64,000 nucleotides of DNA from Acanthosepion esculentum (GCA_964036315.1 OZ038482.1:16173569-16237568); one strand, 5' to 3'. Shown: positions 47,259 through 59,619, numbered from the stretch's first letter. Notes: generated from the sequence alone by a model not told the origin. Program-made: numbers and translations.

Positions 47259-48238
47259 CTTTGATTTCTGTTACATACTAATTTACTTCCTGATCCCATT
47301 CAGAAACTTAAGGTCAAAAATGGCATCATGACATTTTCTTGTAAAAAAAAAAAAAGGCAACTTAAGACCACGCATATTTTGCATAGATAAATCCCTGCAT
47401 AAGATATGAACTGTACTTGTGAGTAGAATATTTTGTATTTCTTTAAGACATGGGCTACTAGGGACGCCCTGCATCAGCTTTTCTTTTATTATGGGCAGAG
47501 TATTGACCATGAAGATGTTTATCTTGCCATCGTTTCTGCATTTAGTTCATTGCATTACCTTTTTCTTTGTTTTTTCTTGGGTTCTTTGCCGTTACAATAG
47601 GTGCATTGTTGTTTATTTGCCCTTCTTCTTCCTTTATTACTGAATAAAGTCTCTTATTTCTTTCATATTCTTTGATCCACATCATCAACAAATTTTCCGT
47701 AGTTTCTAGGTATTTTTGTCACATATATATAGATCTGAACACATACATACAATCAATGTCTACCTGGAGATGATGCATGCGGTGTCAAGTGAAAAGCTTT
47801 CCCGTGTTGACATCCATTCACTTAATTTCAGCTATGGTCCAGTTAAGGATCCTGAAACTTTATTGCACGACACCAATGTGTTTATGGTTGATATTCTGTT
47901 TTGTGAATTCAACCCCGTATTTAACATGAAACGCACACGCCTTTAGCATTTATTTTTTCTTAATTCCTCCTTTATTTGTTTACGCCCTATTCCATCTCGC
48001 TGGATCCTAGGTATTTATAGGCTCCTTCTTATTCCAGTTTCCTAATCCTTGTGACAAAATCTCGATCTATTGAATGTGCTTATGTAATTCTCCGTTTCTT
48101 AAATGTTACTTTTGCACATTTATCTAATCCAAAATTTATACCGATGTCATCACTAAAACATTTTAGAGTATTGAGGAGGCTATTAAACTCTTTGTCGTTT
48201 TTGTTAAAGAGTTTGAGATCATGCCTGTAAAATAGGTA

Positions 48239-48428
48239 ATTGCAGTTTAACCCGGATATAAGAGACCCGGATATAAGAGAAACTCGAATATAAGAGAGAT
48301 TTTCTCTGGTCCCAAATTAGAGCCATACTTACCTAAACAAAATATGCCAAACCCGGATATAAGAGAAACCCGGATATAAGAGCCTTCTTATCCGGTCCCG
48401 ACAACTCTCTTATATCCGGGTTACAATG
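48239..48428. mobile_element. pogo/Tigger-type MITE
   Basis: The left end CAGTTTAACCCGGATATAAG and the right end, in reverse complement CATTGTAACCCGGATATAAG, are inverted repeats flanked by TA. The phrase ACCCGGATATAAGAGA occurs four times inside. Interrupts the R2-like reading between KVYT and NYLFY, so insertion followed that LINE. Assignment to the pogo type rests on the CAGTNTAACCC-like ends. Confidence 0.7.
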
Positions 48429-48468
48429 TATATACTTTCTTGTTCACTTTGAATCCATAGTTATAACT

Positions 48469-50193
48469 GCGTCTGTTTTTGCTTCTGTTTTTGTTTTTGT
48501 TTTTCTACAGTGACGTTTACCCTGTAAAAGGTCCCGGTGCCACCCGTAGCAGAGGTTTTTAGAGTAACAGGTACAGTTTATGCTGAAAGGTGGATCAGAT
48601 AACGGTTAACCCTAGCCTTGAACATGTTAAGATTGTAGTGATCGGGGAAGCATCCTCTTGTGATTCGGTTCCACATTGCCGTGGTTCGCGGGAGGAAGCT
48701 GTTCGAGTGAAACTTAGTCCTCACCGAAGGAATACGGTGAGAATGAGGGCGATTGGCTACAATGTGAGTAGTGTGGCGGCTTCTAGACATGAAGGTTATC
48801 ACTGGTAGAACCAAGAAATGCAGTTCGTCGGAGCACTTTCCATGGAAGTAGCAATAAGATAGTAAGAGTCTTGCCACAGTTCATCTGGGAAAGAGGGGTT
48901 GCAGGATGGAAAATAATTTCTCACCCACAAGGACGCAAAGACGCTTTTGGTCTCTATCGAGACTGGGAAGTGAGAAATGGACAGCACCAACCCAAATAGG
49001 ACAGCAGTACTCCATTTTAGACCTGGTCTGCCCCTTGTAAACGTAAAGGTTAGCACAAGGAGTCAGCTACTTACTGGAGTAGTACAGGGAACTGAATATT
49101 TTTCTTATATCTTTAGTAAAGAATCGTATGCACGAGTTCCACTTGAGGTCATGGGTAGGGTTGAGGTCAAATACTTTCTCAAGATACAGAGCCACCAGGA
49201 GGAATCCATTCATCATCACCGATGTTAGTACAGGGCCTGATCGGCAATGCTTTTTGTATTTATTTGACCCCCCCACATACACACACACACTGAATCAGGT
49301 TGTGACACAAGGTCGGTTTTTAACTTGGGGACCCGAGAGCCTTCAATTCGCGTCGCTGGTATTAGCTGTTCATAGCTTGTCTAAACTGGTCTAAGCTAGT
49401 CAGAGCTGGTCTTGGCTGGTCATAGCTGGTTCAAGCTGGTCAGAGCCGGTCCGAGCTAGTCAAAGCCGTGATACTACCAGCGCAGGAACGAATACCTGCG
49501 CCTGGTAAGTATCAATGTGTTAGAAATTCCTTGAGAGAGCAGTCTGCATTTACTTGACCTCCATCCCCCACTGAGTCAGGTTGCGACACAAGGTCGGTTT
49601 TTAACGTTGGGACCCGAAATTTCTGTCACTCAGGCTGCTGGTTTTATCTGGTCATAACTTGTCTAAGCTAGTCATAGCTGTTCTTAGCTGGTCTGAGCCG
49701 GGCCAAGCTAGTCAGAGCCGGGACAGAACCTTGTGCTCGGTAAATATGTGTACAAAATACTCGAGGAAGCAATGATTAAACGTGACTAGTTTTAGTTTGT
49801 GATAAATTGAATGTAACCAACCAATTTTATCCCCACTGAGATGTTATAGATCGGGTGGGAGATCATGACGTGTTTTGGAGGTGCACCCATATATCGTTGT
49901 ATTATCGGGTATATATATTCACAAATGATCGGTGTATATACTTAGGCAGATCATTTATGTAAAGAGAGGGTTGTTCCGAGAATTGACCGCCGGAGACGCC
50001 TGCGATGATTGCTAGGGTCCCGGAAAACTGTCCATTAACAACTGCATTCGAGAACCTACCTGTGAGGAAGGACTTTATAATTGAGGAGACACTTCTGATG
50101 ATTTTCAGAACTTGAGCAGCAATCCTTTGTGCTACAACTTGTCAAAGGCCTTCGAAATATCTAATGCTATACTCCTTGAGATGTATCTGTTTA
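48469..50193 (-). pseudogene. jockey-like LINE inserted in R2-like copy D
   Basis: Minus strand: ALDISKAFDKL (RT motif A, about 50190-50150), IIKSFLTGRFSNAVVNGQ, AGVSGGQFSEQPSLYINDLP (motif B region), a decayed YADD region near 49905, then after a non-coding duplication FDLNPTHDLKWNSCIRFFTK, MEYCCPIWVGAV, QKRLCVLVG, FHSNSFLPRTTAMWNR and FPDHYNLNMFKARVNRYLIH. Ends in an (AAAAAC)n-like tail at about 48475-48505. Several frames and stops; inactive. Confidence 0.75.
49250..49775. repeat. tandem two-copy segment (about 270 bp) with 10-bp minirepeats
   Basis: GAATCAGGTTGTGACACAAG at 49292 and GAGTCAGGTTGCGACACAAG at 49573 head two copies. Each then has GGTCGGTTTTTAAC, GGGACCCGA and runs of AGCTGGTCAT-like 10-mers (49370-49460, 49650-49720). 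Lies inside the jockey-like relic, replacing its post-YADD coding part. Confidence 0.8.
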
Positions 50194-51770
50194 TTTGAAA
50201 GTAGGGTTACGGGCAGAAAATAATAAGGGAGTCTCTTTAAAAGATTACTCGTCAGGTATTCAAGCAACTGGAAGTGGCAGTGTCTTTGGTGGGATTTAGG
50301 TACACTGTGGTTTTCCACAGTTCCATGATATGTATTTAAGGAAATTTACTATCACTGATGAGATTTTGTATATTTCCAAAGCCTTAAGGACCAGGATTGT
50401 GGCACATTATCAAAGGCTTTACAGTAATCTACCTTTTTATCTGCAATTGTTCAATATCATTTTATTTATAAATAGTTGATATTTGCAACCATAAGAACCT
50501 CTTCGACATCCCTTCTGTTCCAGGAGATAAACGTTGATTTGATCGAAAAAAGATCAAGTACAGTTCGTCAGGATGGACGTGATCAATCTATATATGGTGG
50601 ACAAACATGTTATTGGCCTATAATTTTAAGGATCATCTGTTTCACCCGTTTTTGGTAGGCAATATGTAAAACCCTCAGTGATCCTTTCTGGAATTTCATA
50701 GGTGTTATTAATTAACATTGATAAAGTTTTCACATGGGTTTTATGGATTTATGACAAATGATAGAGCCAAAAAGTTGGGTACCTTGTCATTTCCTGGGAA
50801 TTGCTATTTTGGGGATTTCGTATGAGCTTGCCTAACTTCGTTATATTTTTTTCATTCTTGTACTGGTTTATCCTTCATTCTTTCTTCTTCTCGTTTGATC
50901 CACTCTGCATTGGGGTTGTATTCCCTTGAGATGCTCAAAATATTCTTCTGAATTCTTTGTAATTCTTCAATAGATGGTTTGGGGGGGGGGGGCTTATATA
51001 ACTGCTTTCCAATTTACATGCACAAATTCTTGGGTTTCATTTGGAATAACTTATTTTGCCAATAGAACCTGAAACGCTTTTTATATCGTCTTTTGTTATA
51101 TGTGCCTTTAATAGAAGTTTCTGTCTAAGTATTTCCTTCATTAGCGGAATTTCATTTACTGCTTTAATTTAAGACTTCCGATTGATCTCCCTTGTTTTCT
51201 GTGTTGAAACAAGTGAATTTCTTGAAATCTCATCTAATATCGATAATTCTTATCTGATTTCCTGAATTTCTCGCTTTAATTTTGCCTATCGTTTTCCTGT
51301 TGTTTGATATTTTCTTTGTCTTCAAAGTTTTCAAGTAGCTGTTAAAGCTGTTTCATATATGACATTATTTACTTCTGTTATGTTTTCCAGTGGTCTCTAC
51401 ATTAACAGTGTTTGTCATGCAGTGTTATATGTTTGCACAGTATGTTTATTGGACTTTGAATTTTTAGGGGTCGGCTGTTTTCTGATTTATTTGATATTTG
51501 TGCGAGTTGAGTATTTGAATGATGTGGTTTTTTGCTTCAATGGCTAACGTCGTTTGATTCATCTTCATCAGTGACAGAATCTAAATCAGTTCAATTGTTT
51601 TTGTCGCTGTTCGATTCTCCCCTTTTATTTCCTGATAGATTATTATTTTTTACCTCATTTATTTTAGTTTTTGCCTCATCCTCTGTCATATTATCTATTT
51701 CCACTGTTGTCTCATCTGATTTTACTTTGTCTTTTATTTAGTTTTATCTAATCTATATAGTCTTATCCAC

Positions 51771-53619
51771 ACATATAGGCATATTCATGCTTAAATTAAA
51801 GGCGGAATTCAACAATTACGAAAAGGTCCGCTGGAAATGTGGGAGAAAATTATTATTATAAAAATGGGTGAAATTTAAGTATTTAAAATAGTAAATTCTT
51901 TTTGTTTGTTTAAATGTTTTTAAAATTCATAGAAAATATTGTGCTGGTCAGTTGCAGAAATTCCACTCGGCTGTATTTCCACGATTATAAAATAGTCGGG
52001 TTCCTGTAATTGTTTGCGGCCTCTACCTTCAGGAACCAAAATTAATTTTTAATATGTTGACTGAAACTTATATTTTAGGAAGAAGTTTAAGAAAAAATTA
52101 AAATTAAGTTGAAATTTGACACTGTTTTTTTTTTCCAGTTTATGAACCATTTGCACTAAAAGAGAATTACAAGCGAAGAGAAGTTTGAAATCCAAAAACG
52201 ATTTCTGTGTTTTCGAATATTTAATAACCAACAACCCACGCTCACAGGGAGGGGCGGTTTCTGAATACTGTTAGAAGACCTTCAGGCAGAAGTCTACTAC
52301 TTTCAATTATTTAAAGACATTTTTGAAAGTGTTCTCTTTTAATATTTCTGTCAGCAAAACTCTCTGGGAAAATGATGAGGTGGAAATAATTTGGATACGA
52401 AGATGCAAATGAAATATTTTGTAGTATGCTGTCGAGTTGACTTTGCAAATAATTAAAATTCTGTAAGCATCTTTTTAGTTTTGGTATGTTTCGTTTTTTT
52501 TTTTAATATCTCAGTAGGTTGATCACCGGAAACTTATATCTGGTCGCACAGTTTTTGTTTATATAATATCATATTGAAATATGAATGAAACCTTTTAAAA
52601 AATAGAGAAAATTATCGTGAGTCACTGATTGAAAAATACTGCTGTCGTCTTCAAACCGTTTCAAAACATGACCGTGTTGTAAACAGATAAAATAACAAAC
52701 TTTACAATTAATTCATCTCAAACAAAAGGAGTTATTGCAACCCTGATTAAAAATTTCAATCAGTTTTTGTTTTTGTTTTAAAAAAAAAGGACGTTTAGAC
52801 GGAACAAATAATGTCGTGACGTCATCGGCTCACCTGTTCGATTTTTAATGATGTTGGCTTCTGTCCAACAGAGGATAGATTTTATGAAAATCATCTCTTC
52901 TTAATTATTCCGTTTCCAAGAAAGCCGCTCTGCAGGAACAGCAGAGATAGAAGCCAATTTTTGTGTTTTTTTTTCCGTCTATCAATAAACAAATATTTCG
53001 TTTCGTGAGAATCTCCACAAAATTAAGGCGCATTTTACGATTTAATTAAAAACGATTGTCACTTTCTATGCGCTCGGAATTTCAATTTGTGGAACGCATC
53101 AATAGTTGAAATATTGAAAGAGAGTAATTTTATTTCTTTATGAAATAATATAGTTTTGGATTGTCTATTGCTAAACAGATGTATCTGAGCACGTTATTTA
53201 GTATATATTAAATGGAAATAGTAATAGATAGATAGATAGATAGATAGATGGATTTTCAAACTATTTCAAGATTAAGAAGTATAAAAATATATTTTGAATG
53301 GAGTATAAATGTCCGAATATATTATATAATCATGGGTTATATATTTTCGCACAAGAAACAATAAATATAATTATAATCTAATTTTAATTTTTCAAGGTCT
53401 GTCTGCATTGAAAGGGAAATGAGGAAACAAGGTTTTAAAGTTAATCCAAGTTCTGTTCTATTATAAATATCAAGAAAATTAGACACATTTTTAAACTCTT
53501 ATAGTTCCTATAAATTGTGATTATTCAGCTAGTTTATATGTGAAATTGATTTGAATAATAAAAGTTTTAAAACTTCCATTTATAAAAAAACAACTGAAAT
53601 GTGTGCCTGTAAAACTACA
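51771..53619. other. no gene seen
   Basis: AT-rich. A short (GATA)n at 53225-53249. No recognisable motif. Confidence 0.5.
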
Positions 53620-55310
53620 ACAAATTACGCCCACACAAACACCAAAGACAAAGGAACCAACGACATATGAACCAACGGCACAGGAACCAAAGACACCTGG
53701 AACCAAAGACACCTGGAACCAAAGACACTGGAACCAAAGACAGTGGAACCAAATACAAAGGAACCAAAGGCAAAGGAACCAAAGACATATGAACCAAACA
53801 CATAGAAACCAAACGTACAGGAACACACGAACAGAACACATAGAAACCAAACGTACAGGAATCAAAGAAAAGGAACCAACGACACAGGAACCAAAGACAA
53901 CGAAACCAAAAACACAGGGACCAAAGACACTGGAACCAAAGGCAAATGAACCAAAGAAACAGAGACCACGAACAAGCTAAGAAAACAAAAATGTGAAAAA
54001 CTAAACTCATATATATATATATATCGACACAGGAACCAACGGCACAGGAACTATCGACACAGGAACCAATGGCACATGAACCAAAGACAAAGGAACCAAA
54101 ACACAGTGACCAACGACTCAAATACCAACAACACAGGAACCAAAGACAACGGAAGCAACGACACAGGAACCTAACACACAGGAACCAAACACACAGGAAT
54201 CAACGACACAGTAACCAAAGGAAAATGAACCAAATACAGAAGGATCAACGACACAGGAACCATCGACACAGGAACCGACGACATATGAACCAACGGCAAA
54301 GGGATCAACGATACAAGAGCCAAGGACACAGGAACCAAACACAAAGGAACCAACACCACAGAAACCCAAGACAAAGCAACCAAAACACAGGGGCCAACGA
54401 CTCAAGAACCAACAACACAGGAACCAACGATACAAGAACCAAAGACAAACGAACCAACGATACAGGAACCAGACACTTATTAACCAAACACTTAGGAACC
54501 AACGCTACAGGGACCAACGACACAGGAATCAACAACACAGGAACCAACGACATATGAACCAAAGACAAAGCAACCAACGACACAGGGACCTATGACACAG
54601 GAACCAAACACACAGTAACCAACGACACGGAACCCAAAGGCAACGGAAACAAAAACACTGCGACCAACGAATCAATAACCAACAACACAGGAACCAACGA
54701 CACATGAACCAAAGGCAGACGAACCAACGACACAGGAACCTAGCACACAGGAACCAAAGCCAACGGAAACAAAAACACCAACGAATCAAGAACCAACAAC
54801 ACAGGAACCAACGACATAGGAACCAAAGGTAGACGAACCAACGACAAACAGGAACACAAAGGCAACGGAAACAAAAACACAGGGACCAACGAATCAAGAA
54901 CCAACAACACAGGAACCAACGACATAGGAACCAAAGGTAAACGAACAAACGACATACAGGAACCCAAAGGCAACGGAAAGAAAAACACAGTGACCAACGA
55001 ATCAAGAACCAACGAATCAAGAACCAACAAGGCAGACGAACCAACGACAAAGGAAGCAACGAACACAGGAACCAAAGGCAACGGAAACAAAAACACAGGG
55101 ACCAACGAATCAAGAACCAACAACACAGGAGACAACGACATAGGAACCAAAGGTAGAAGAACCAACGACAAACAGGAATCCAAAGGCAATGGGAACAAAA
55201 ACACAGGGACGAACGAATCAAGAACCAACGAATCAAGAACCAACAAGGCAGACGAACCGACGACAAAGGAAGCAACGACACAGGAACCAAAGGCAACGGA
55301 AACAATCACT
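53620..55310. repeat. 15-bp minisatellite with 108-bp higher-order period
   Basis: Degenerate AACCAACGACACAGG / AACCAAAGACAAAGG units fill the region. From about 54670 a 108-bp unit is superimposed: GAATCAAGAACCAAC occurs at 54783, 54891, 54999, 55107 and 55215. A multiple-of-three unit keeps frames open on both strands (5-residue LVPVS-type repeats on the minus strand). A short TATA run at 54008 separates two parts. Confidence 0.93.
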
Positions 55311-55417
55311 TTAGTCGATTCCTCTCTGAAATAATTGGCTTTTTCTAGCAATGTGCCTGAATAATCCAAATGTCCACATCCATCAGCATTCAGTTAGTTT
55401 GGGAAAGCCTATGAATT

Positions 55418-55938
55418 CGTCAATCCAGTTGCACTGTTGTTTTTCTTGGAGCCCCCGATCTTTGCCTATCCTTATATTGTCCAGTATCCTGGTAAAGCTT
55501 CCAAGCCTGAACACAAGCTGTTTTGTAGCACTTTAATTGCTTGCTTATGTTCATAAAGGAAACGTTTTGTTGATGAAGTAACACTATTTTTGATCTCGTC
55601 ACTGGGCTAAGACTATGATGCTTTCCCATAGTGAATTAATTGTATAACAATGCTTAGTTATTACACCATAAAATGCATTAATGACCAGTCATGTGACCAC
55701 CCATTTAGCAAATAATTTGCATAATACCCATGCAGTCTTAAACTTATTTTGCTGGCAAATTTGGATAATTTAAATTAATCCAGCATTAAAATTTTTCAAG
55801 TTGTACAAAAATATACAATTTTTACAACAATCAAAAAAGAAATAGATTCTGCATAAAGCGTACAGGATAAAACTAATTTTTATTGTTTTATTACAAATAT
55901 ATTCTGAAATGAATACAACTTATTTTCGCCAGTGTATA
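55418..55938 (-). pseudogene. Tc1-like transposase, N-terminal fragment
   Basis: The minus strand opens with MGKHHSLSPVTRSKIVLLHQ, then VSFMNISKQLKCYKTACVQA and DRQRSGAPRKTTVQLD, then a stop. This is the paired-type helix-turn-helix DNA-binding region of Tc1 transposases. The upstream end carries ACTTATTTTCGCCAGTG next to TA at 55922-55938, fitting a terminal repeat (CACTGGCGAAAATAAG). The catalytic part and the other end are missing, replaced by the minisatellite side. Confidence 0.75.
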
Positions 55939-55942
55939 TATA

Positions 55943-55955
55943 TATAGAGAGAGAG

Positions 55956-56010
<55 letters not shown>
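55943..56010. repeat. (GA)n(GATA)n microsatellite
   Basis: Directly beyond the Tc1-like terminal repeat. Confidence 0.95.
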
Positions 56011-56520
56011 GGCAACTGTGTTAATCTGAAAGTGTTTCTCAGTCTATAAAATTGTATATGCTATATATGTGTATACATTCTATATGCATCGAGTGATTTA
56101 AGAAAGCGTGGTAAATGGTCAATTGTAAATGACACTAAATGATAGAATAGTCAAAAGCAAAAACCTTTCTTTCTTCTACTCCGTAAATTATAATCGATAC
56201 AAAGTCTATGTGTATTTATTAAAATAATTCGTTTTTCCATTTTAGCATTAGCGCTTGCATTTCCTCACATTACCGAGATTTACTGGGATTCTCCGAGAAA
56301 GTCTGAGAGTATGGAGCTTATCTGGACCAATCGTAAAAAAAGCTTAAACAAAGAACACAGGATTTCGGATTAAGACATAAAATACTTTTATGATTAGAAC
56401 TATTCATGTGGGGCACAAAAAGAGGAACAAAAGTAAGGGCCTATATTTTCTAAAGAAATAATTGTTTCTTTTTCTTTTTCAGGTGAGTTGCATAGCATAC
56501 CTGTAGGTTTTATCTGATAT
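56011..56520. other. no feature seen
   Basis: AT-rich sequence upstream of the transposase relic. A matching left terminal repeat was not found. Confidence 0.45.
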
Positions 56521-58217
56521 CAAGATGGACCACTACAAACAGTTTTCGGTTGAAGAGAGGACAAAGATTGTGGAACTGTATTTTGCAACAAAGTCATCTA
56601 CACTTGTTCCGAGGCAATTTCGACGCGAATATCCTAGAAAGAAAATTCCACATCACTATATCATAGCACGTTTGGTAGAAAAGTTTAGAAACACTGAAAG
56701 TGTAGTTAACAATAACCAAAGTTCACATCGAGGACGCCAGTTCATGTTCAAGGCATCAGGGACCAGTTGGAAGAGTCTCCCCGCAATTCCACCAGACGAC
56801 TGTAACAGCAAATGGGTATTTCCAGGAGATCTGTACGCCGAATTATCCACTATGATTTGAAACTGTTTCCCTACAAAGTGCAGATTCTTCAAGCGTAAAC
56901 ACAAACCAACAAGATCGAATGCTACGAGTTTCGCCAGACGATAAGTGTATTGAGAAAGACCCTCATCTTTTAGATTGTCTTCTCTTCAGCGACGAGGCGC
57001 ACTTCCATTTGAGTCGACATGGGAATAAACAAGACTTCAGGTTCTGGGACAGTGAACAACCTCATGAACATGCTTCAAATCCTCTGAGTGTAGAAAAAAT
57101 GACAATATGGTGTGCACTTGGGAAGAATGGCATTTTTAGCCCATACATTTTTGAAGATGATGATTGTTATGGTCCAATATCTTCGCACCACTGTTATGGT
57201 CCAAGGTTAGGACCAAGGAAGAACAACACGAATACAAGAGTGGAAATAACAAAGATATATTACATAGAATAATAATACAATATGTTGAAGGGTTAGTATG
57301 ACTGTCAGTCTGGTTTGGAGTGAACTACTATCGGCTCGACTCGTTCCGATATTTAACAGTGCCCCCACGAGGAAAGTATGTGGCACAAGGCCGAGTTTAA
57401 CGTGGGTTTCTCCGAGCCCGTAATCTAGGCCAAAAATACTCCCTTAAGAACCCGTATAAACGGGTTCAGGGCTTGTCTACCATCCCGGACGAAACTTTGC
57501 CTTTCAGCAAATCCTCCTCCTTGAGTTCAACAGGAGTCACGCACAGTCAGAGACTGCGTATCGACTCGTTCCATACGTCTCTCTTGAGAGGCGCAGTCTT
57601 TATAGAGTCAGGAAGAGTTCAGTGTGTCGTTATAGGTAAGATCCCATAACAATGATGGTCATCGGTTGACAGTGAATGCACACAGATACATTTAAATGCA
57701 TCGGAGACGCTTCATTCCGGCATTAAGGAGGCGAAGGGGGTTTTGACATGAACAAAGTTGTGTTTCCAATCGCACTCTTCAATACCGTGGGCAATACTTT
57801 CCAAGCGACTGATTGGTCTCGAGAAGGACCGACAATACATGGCCACCCTACTCTCCTGATCAGAGCCCGCCGGACTACATTCTCTGGGACTACCTGAAGG
57901 AGAGAGTGTATGAAGACAACCCAGACACAATTGATAGGCTGAAAGAAAATATCAAGTGAGAAATCAGAAGAATTCCGAATGACATGTTGGAGAGAGTCGT
58001 GAACAAATTCAATGTGTGGCGAACGACATCCAGCAGTCTGATTAGACATGTCATCAATTACTGATCACAGTGACTAAACGTTCACCAATTTAAAAATGCT
58101 TTTGACTGCAAAACTTTAAAATATTTTCCACCAATTGTGAAAAAATCTCTCAAAAATTCCTACAGTTGTAGAAACTGTAACAAATTCATTTTGTCTGAAA
58201 TTTTATGTCCCACCCTG
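56521..58217 (+). pseudogene. Tc1/mariner-superfamily transposase relic with a solo LTR inside
   Basis: Starts ATG at 56525: MDHYKQFSVEERTKIVELYF and YIIARLVEKFRNTESV (helix-turn-helix of the DUF4817 type). After a frame change: MGISRRSVRRIIHYDLKLFP, then LLFSDEAHFHLSRHGNKQDF (first catalytic Asp), VEKMTIWCALGKNGIFSPYI and FEDDD. The reading is then cut by a 487-bp LTR (57165-57651) and resumes DGHRLTVNAHRYI, YSPDQSPPDYILWDYLKERV (third acidic residue), NDMLERVVNKFNVW. The region of the second catalytic Asp is not recognisable. The 3' end is CCACCCTG next to TA at 58217. Stops and frameshifts make it inactive. Confidence 0.8.
57165..57651 (+). mobile_element. solo LTR with 5-bp target-site duplication
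   Basis: Begins TGTTATGGTCC and ends ATCCCATAACA (TG...CA, 8-bp inverted ends). Flanked by ATGAT at 57160-57164 and ATGAT at 57652-57656. Removing the LTR and one ATGAT leaves an uninterrupted FEDDDGHRLTVNAHRY reading, confirming the boundaries. A 26-bp 5' segment is duplicated inside (TGTTATGGTCC again at 57191). A second copy lies at 33256. Confidence 0.9.
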
Positions 58218-58649
58218 TAACTGAACTTGTGCATATTCGATAACAGCTACTGTCTCGGGGTTTCTGTCATTAATATATCCAACATTATTCAAATATTCAC
58301 ATCTTTTTTGTACCTTTTGATGTTGTTATCATAAAAAGCAAAACAATTTTACCGGACAACGATTTCACTTTCTATGCAAAGAAGGTCAATCTTAAAAAGA
58401 ATCGTATGTTTCTGTGGATCATGGTTAGAAAAATGTCTGAATAAAGGACCGACGATTATTTGTTTAATGTTTCAAAAACTGGTTTCGCGAGTATGTTTGA
58501 ATTGGTCAGCAATGCTGCTGAAGATGCTGCTGGTCTTGGAAAAACTAGTGGAAGATATTCTCCAAGTTATCTTTGTCTCTCAAACATGGGGAGGAATTTT
58601 GTTTAGAACATTTTCTAAAAATTCAGCAAATTTCAGTATCTGTCTATAT

Positions 58650-58815
58650 GAGGTATTATGTACACTATTTACATTATTCAGACTATTGTCCCCATCTTTG
58701 ATGCCATATTTATTACGTTTCGGCCTTTCAGTATCTGCCGCTATTTCTGTGATGAGGTATTATGTACACCATTTATATTATTCGGACTATTGTCATCATC
58801 TTTGTCGTCCTGCTT
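58650..58815 (-). mobile_element. SINE tail fragments, duplicated
   Basis: CCATATTTATTACGTTTCGG at 58701 is the reverse complement of the tail of the 12298/58826 SINE (CCGAAACGTTGTAATAAATATGG). A diverged second copy of the surrounding roughly 100 bp (GAGGTATTATGTACAC, 58650 and 58755) follows. Confidence 0.55.
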
Positions 58816-58825
58816 ATTACAAGGA

Positions 58826-59100
58826 CACATGGCACAGTGGATAAAGGCGTTGGTTAGATCCAGTGACAGGACCCAAAGAGTGTGAGTTCAATACCCGGTT
58901 AAGGCAGTGGGGAACTTGGAGAGGGATATAACAGGAGATAACTGATAACTGACATCCATTAAACATGGCACGTGGTCAGTCTACCTAGTGAGCGAAATAA
59001 AAGGGTTCTGTTCGACATTCCAACCACCTGAAGAAGGCAGGAGCGTACAACGGCCGAAACGTTGTAATAAATATGGCGACAAAGATGAGGACAATAATTC
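58826..59100 (+). mobile_element. tRNA-derived SINE, copy 2
   Basis: Head TGGCACAGTGGATAAAGGCG (A box), GAGTTCAATACCCGG (B box). Body CCTGAAGAAGGCAGGAGCG and ACGGCCGAAACGTTG. Tail AATAAATATGGCGACAAAGA. Matches copy 1 at 12298 over its full length. Confidence 0.8.
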
Positions 59101-59310
59101 GAATAATGTAGATAGTATTCAGCAAATTTCGGTAGAAATAAATGCTGCAGCAGAAAATTCTACATTCAGATTATTTTTCACTGTCCATAGGATAGATTCC
59201 GTTGGAAATATTATCTTCCAGAAGGATAATGCACCTTGCGATTCTAAAGTTAGTTTTGCTTAGTGATATGTTGTTTTCTAAAAGAACAATGAGCTTAGTC
59301 ATTCCATGTT

Positions 59311-59403
59311 GAGAATTACTTCTCACCGGCTAGAGACTCTGATCTGATAAAAATGCCTTACAACAGGACCAGTCTCTTTGCAACGAAAATTGTTTTGATA
59401 TTA
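59311..59403. repeat. segmental duplication unit 1
   Basis: AATTACTTCTCACCGGCTAG through TTGTTTTGATATTATGATAG is repeated without visible change at 59715-59807, 404 bp downstream. A diverged copy is at 60510-60610. Confidence 0.9.
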
Positions 59404-59404
59404 T

Positions 59405-59456
<52 letters not shown>

Positions 59457-59490
59457 TGAACAGACTGAGATAGATAGATATGAATAGACT

Positions 59491-59530
<40 letters not shown>

Positions 59531-59552
59531 GAACAGACTGAGATAGGTATGA

Positions 59553-59619
<67 letters not shown>

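Larger units (their letters stand above)
47217..51770 (-). pseudogene. R2-like LINE copy D, near full length, doubly interrupted
   Basis: Read from right to left on the minus strand. Acidic N-terminal part near 51750-51550 (ETTVEIDNMTEDEAKTKINE). RT N-part 50760-50480 (YRPITCLSTIYRL, LEQKGCRRGSYGCKYQLFIN). Motif A 50450-50380 (VDYCKAFDNVPQSW). A decayed GIFQGDSLS-type motif near 50230. Then a jockey-like insertion, YNYGFKVNKKVYT at 48468-48429, a small inverted-repeat element, and from 48238 NYLFYRHDLKLFNKNDKEF, where YRHD stands for the family's YMDD, so the catalytic box is lost. Thumb follows to 47640. C-terminal tail 47500-47290 (SSPCLKEIQNILL). An (AAT)n tail lies at 47219-47258. The exact 5' end is uncertain. 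Confidence 0.7.

Noticed and set aside
53603..55334. Long open frames on both strands (NQRHRNQ and LVPVSLVP types)
   Set aside because: By-products of a 15-bp repeat; both strands are open equally and no other coding evidence exists.
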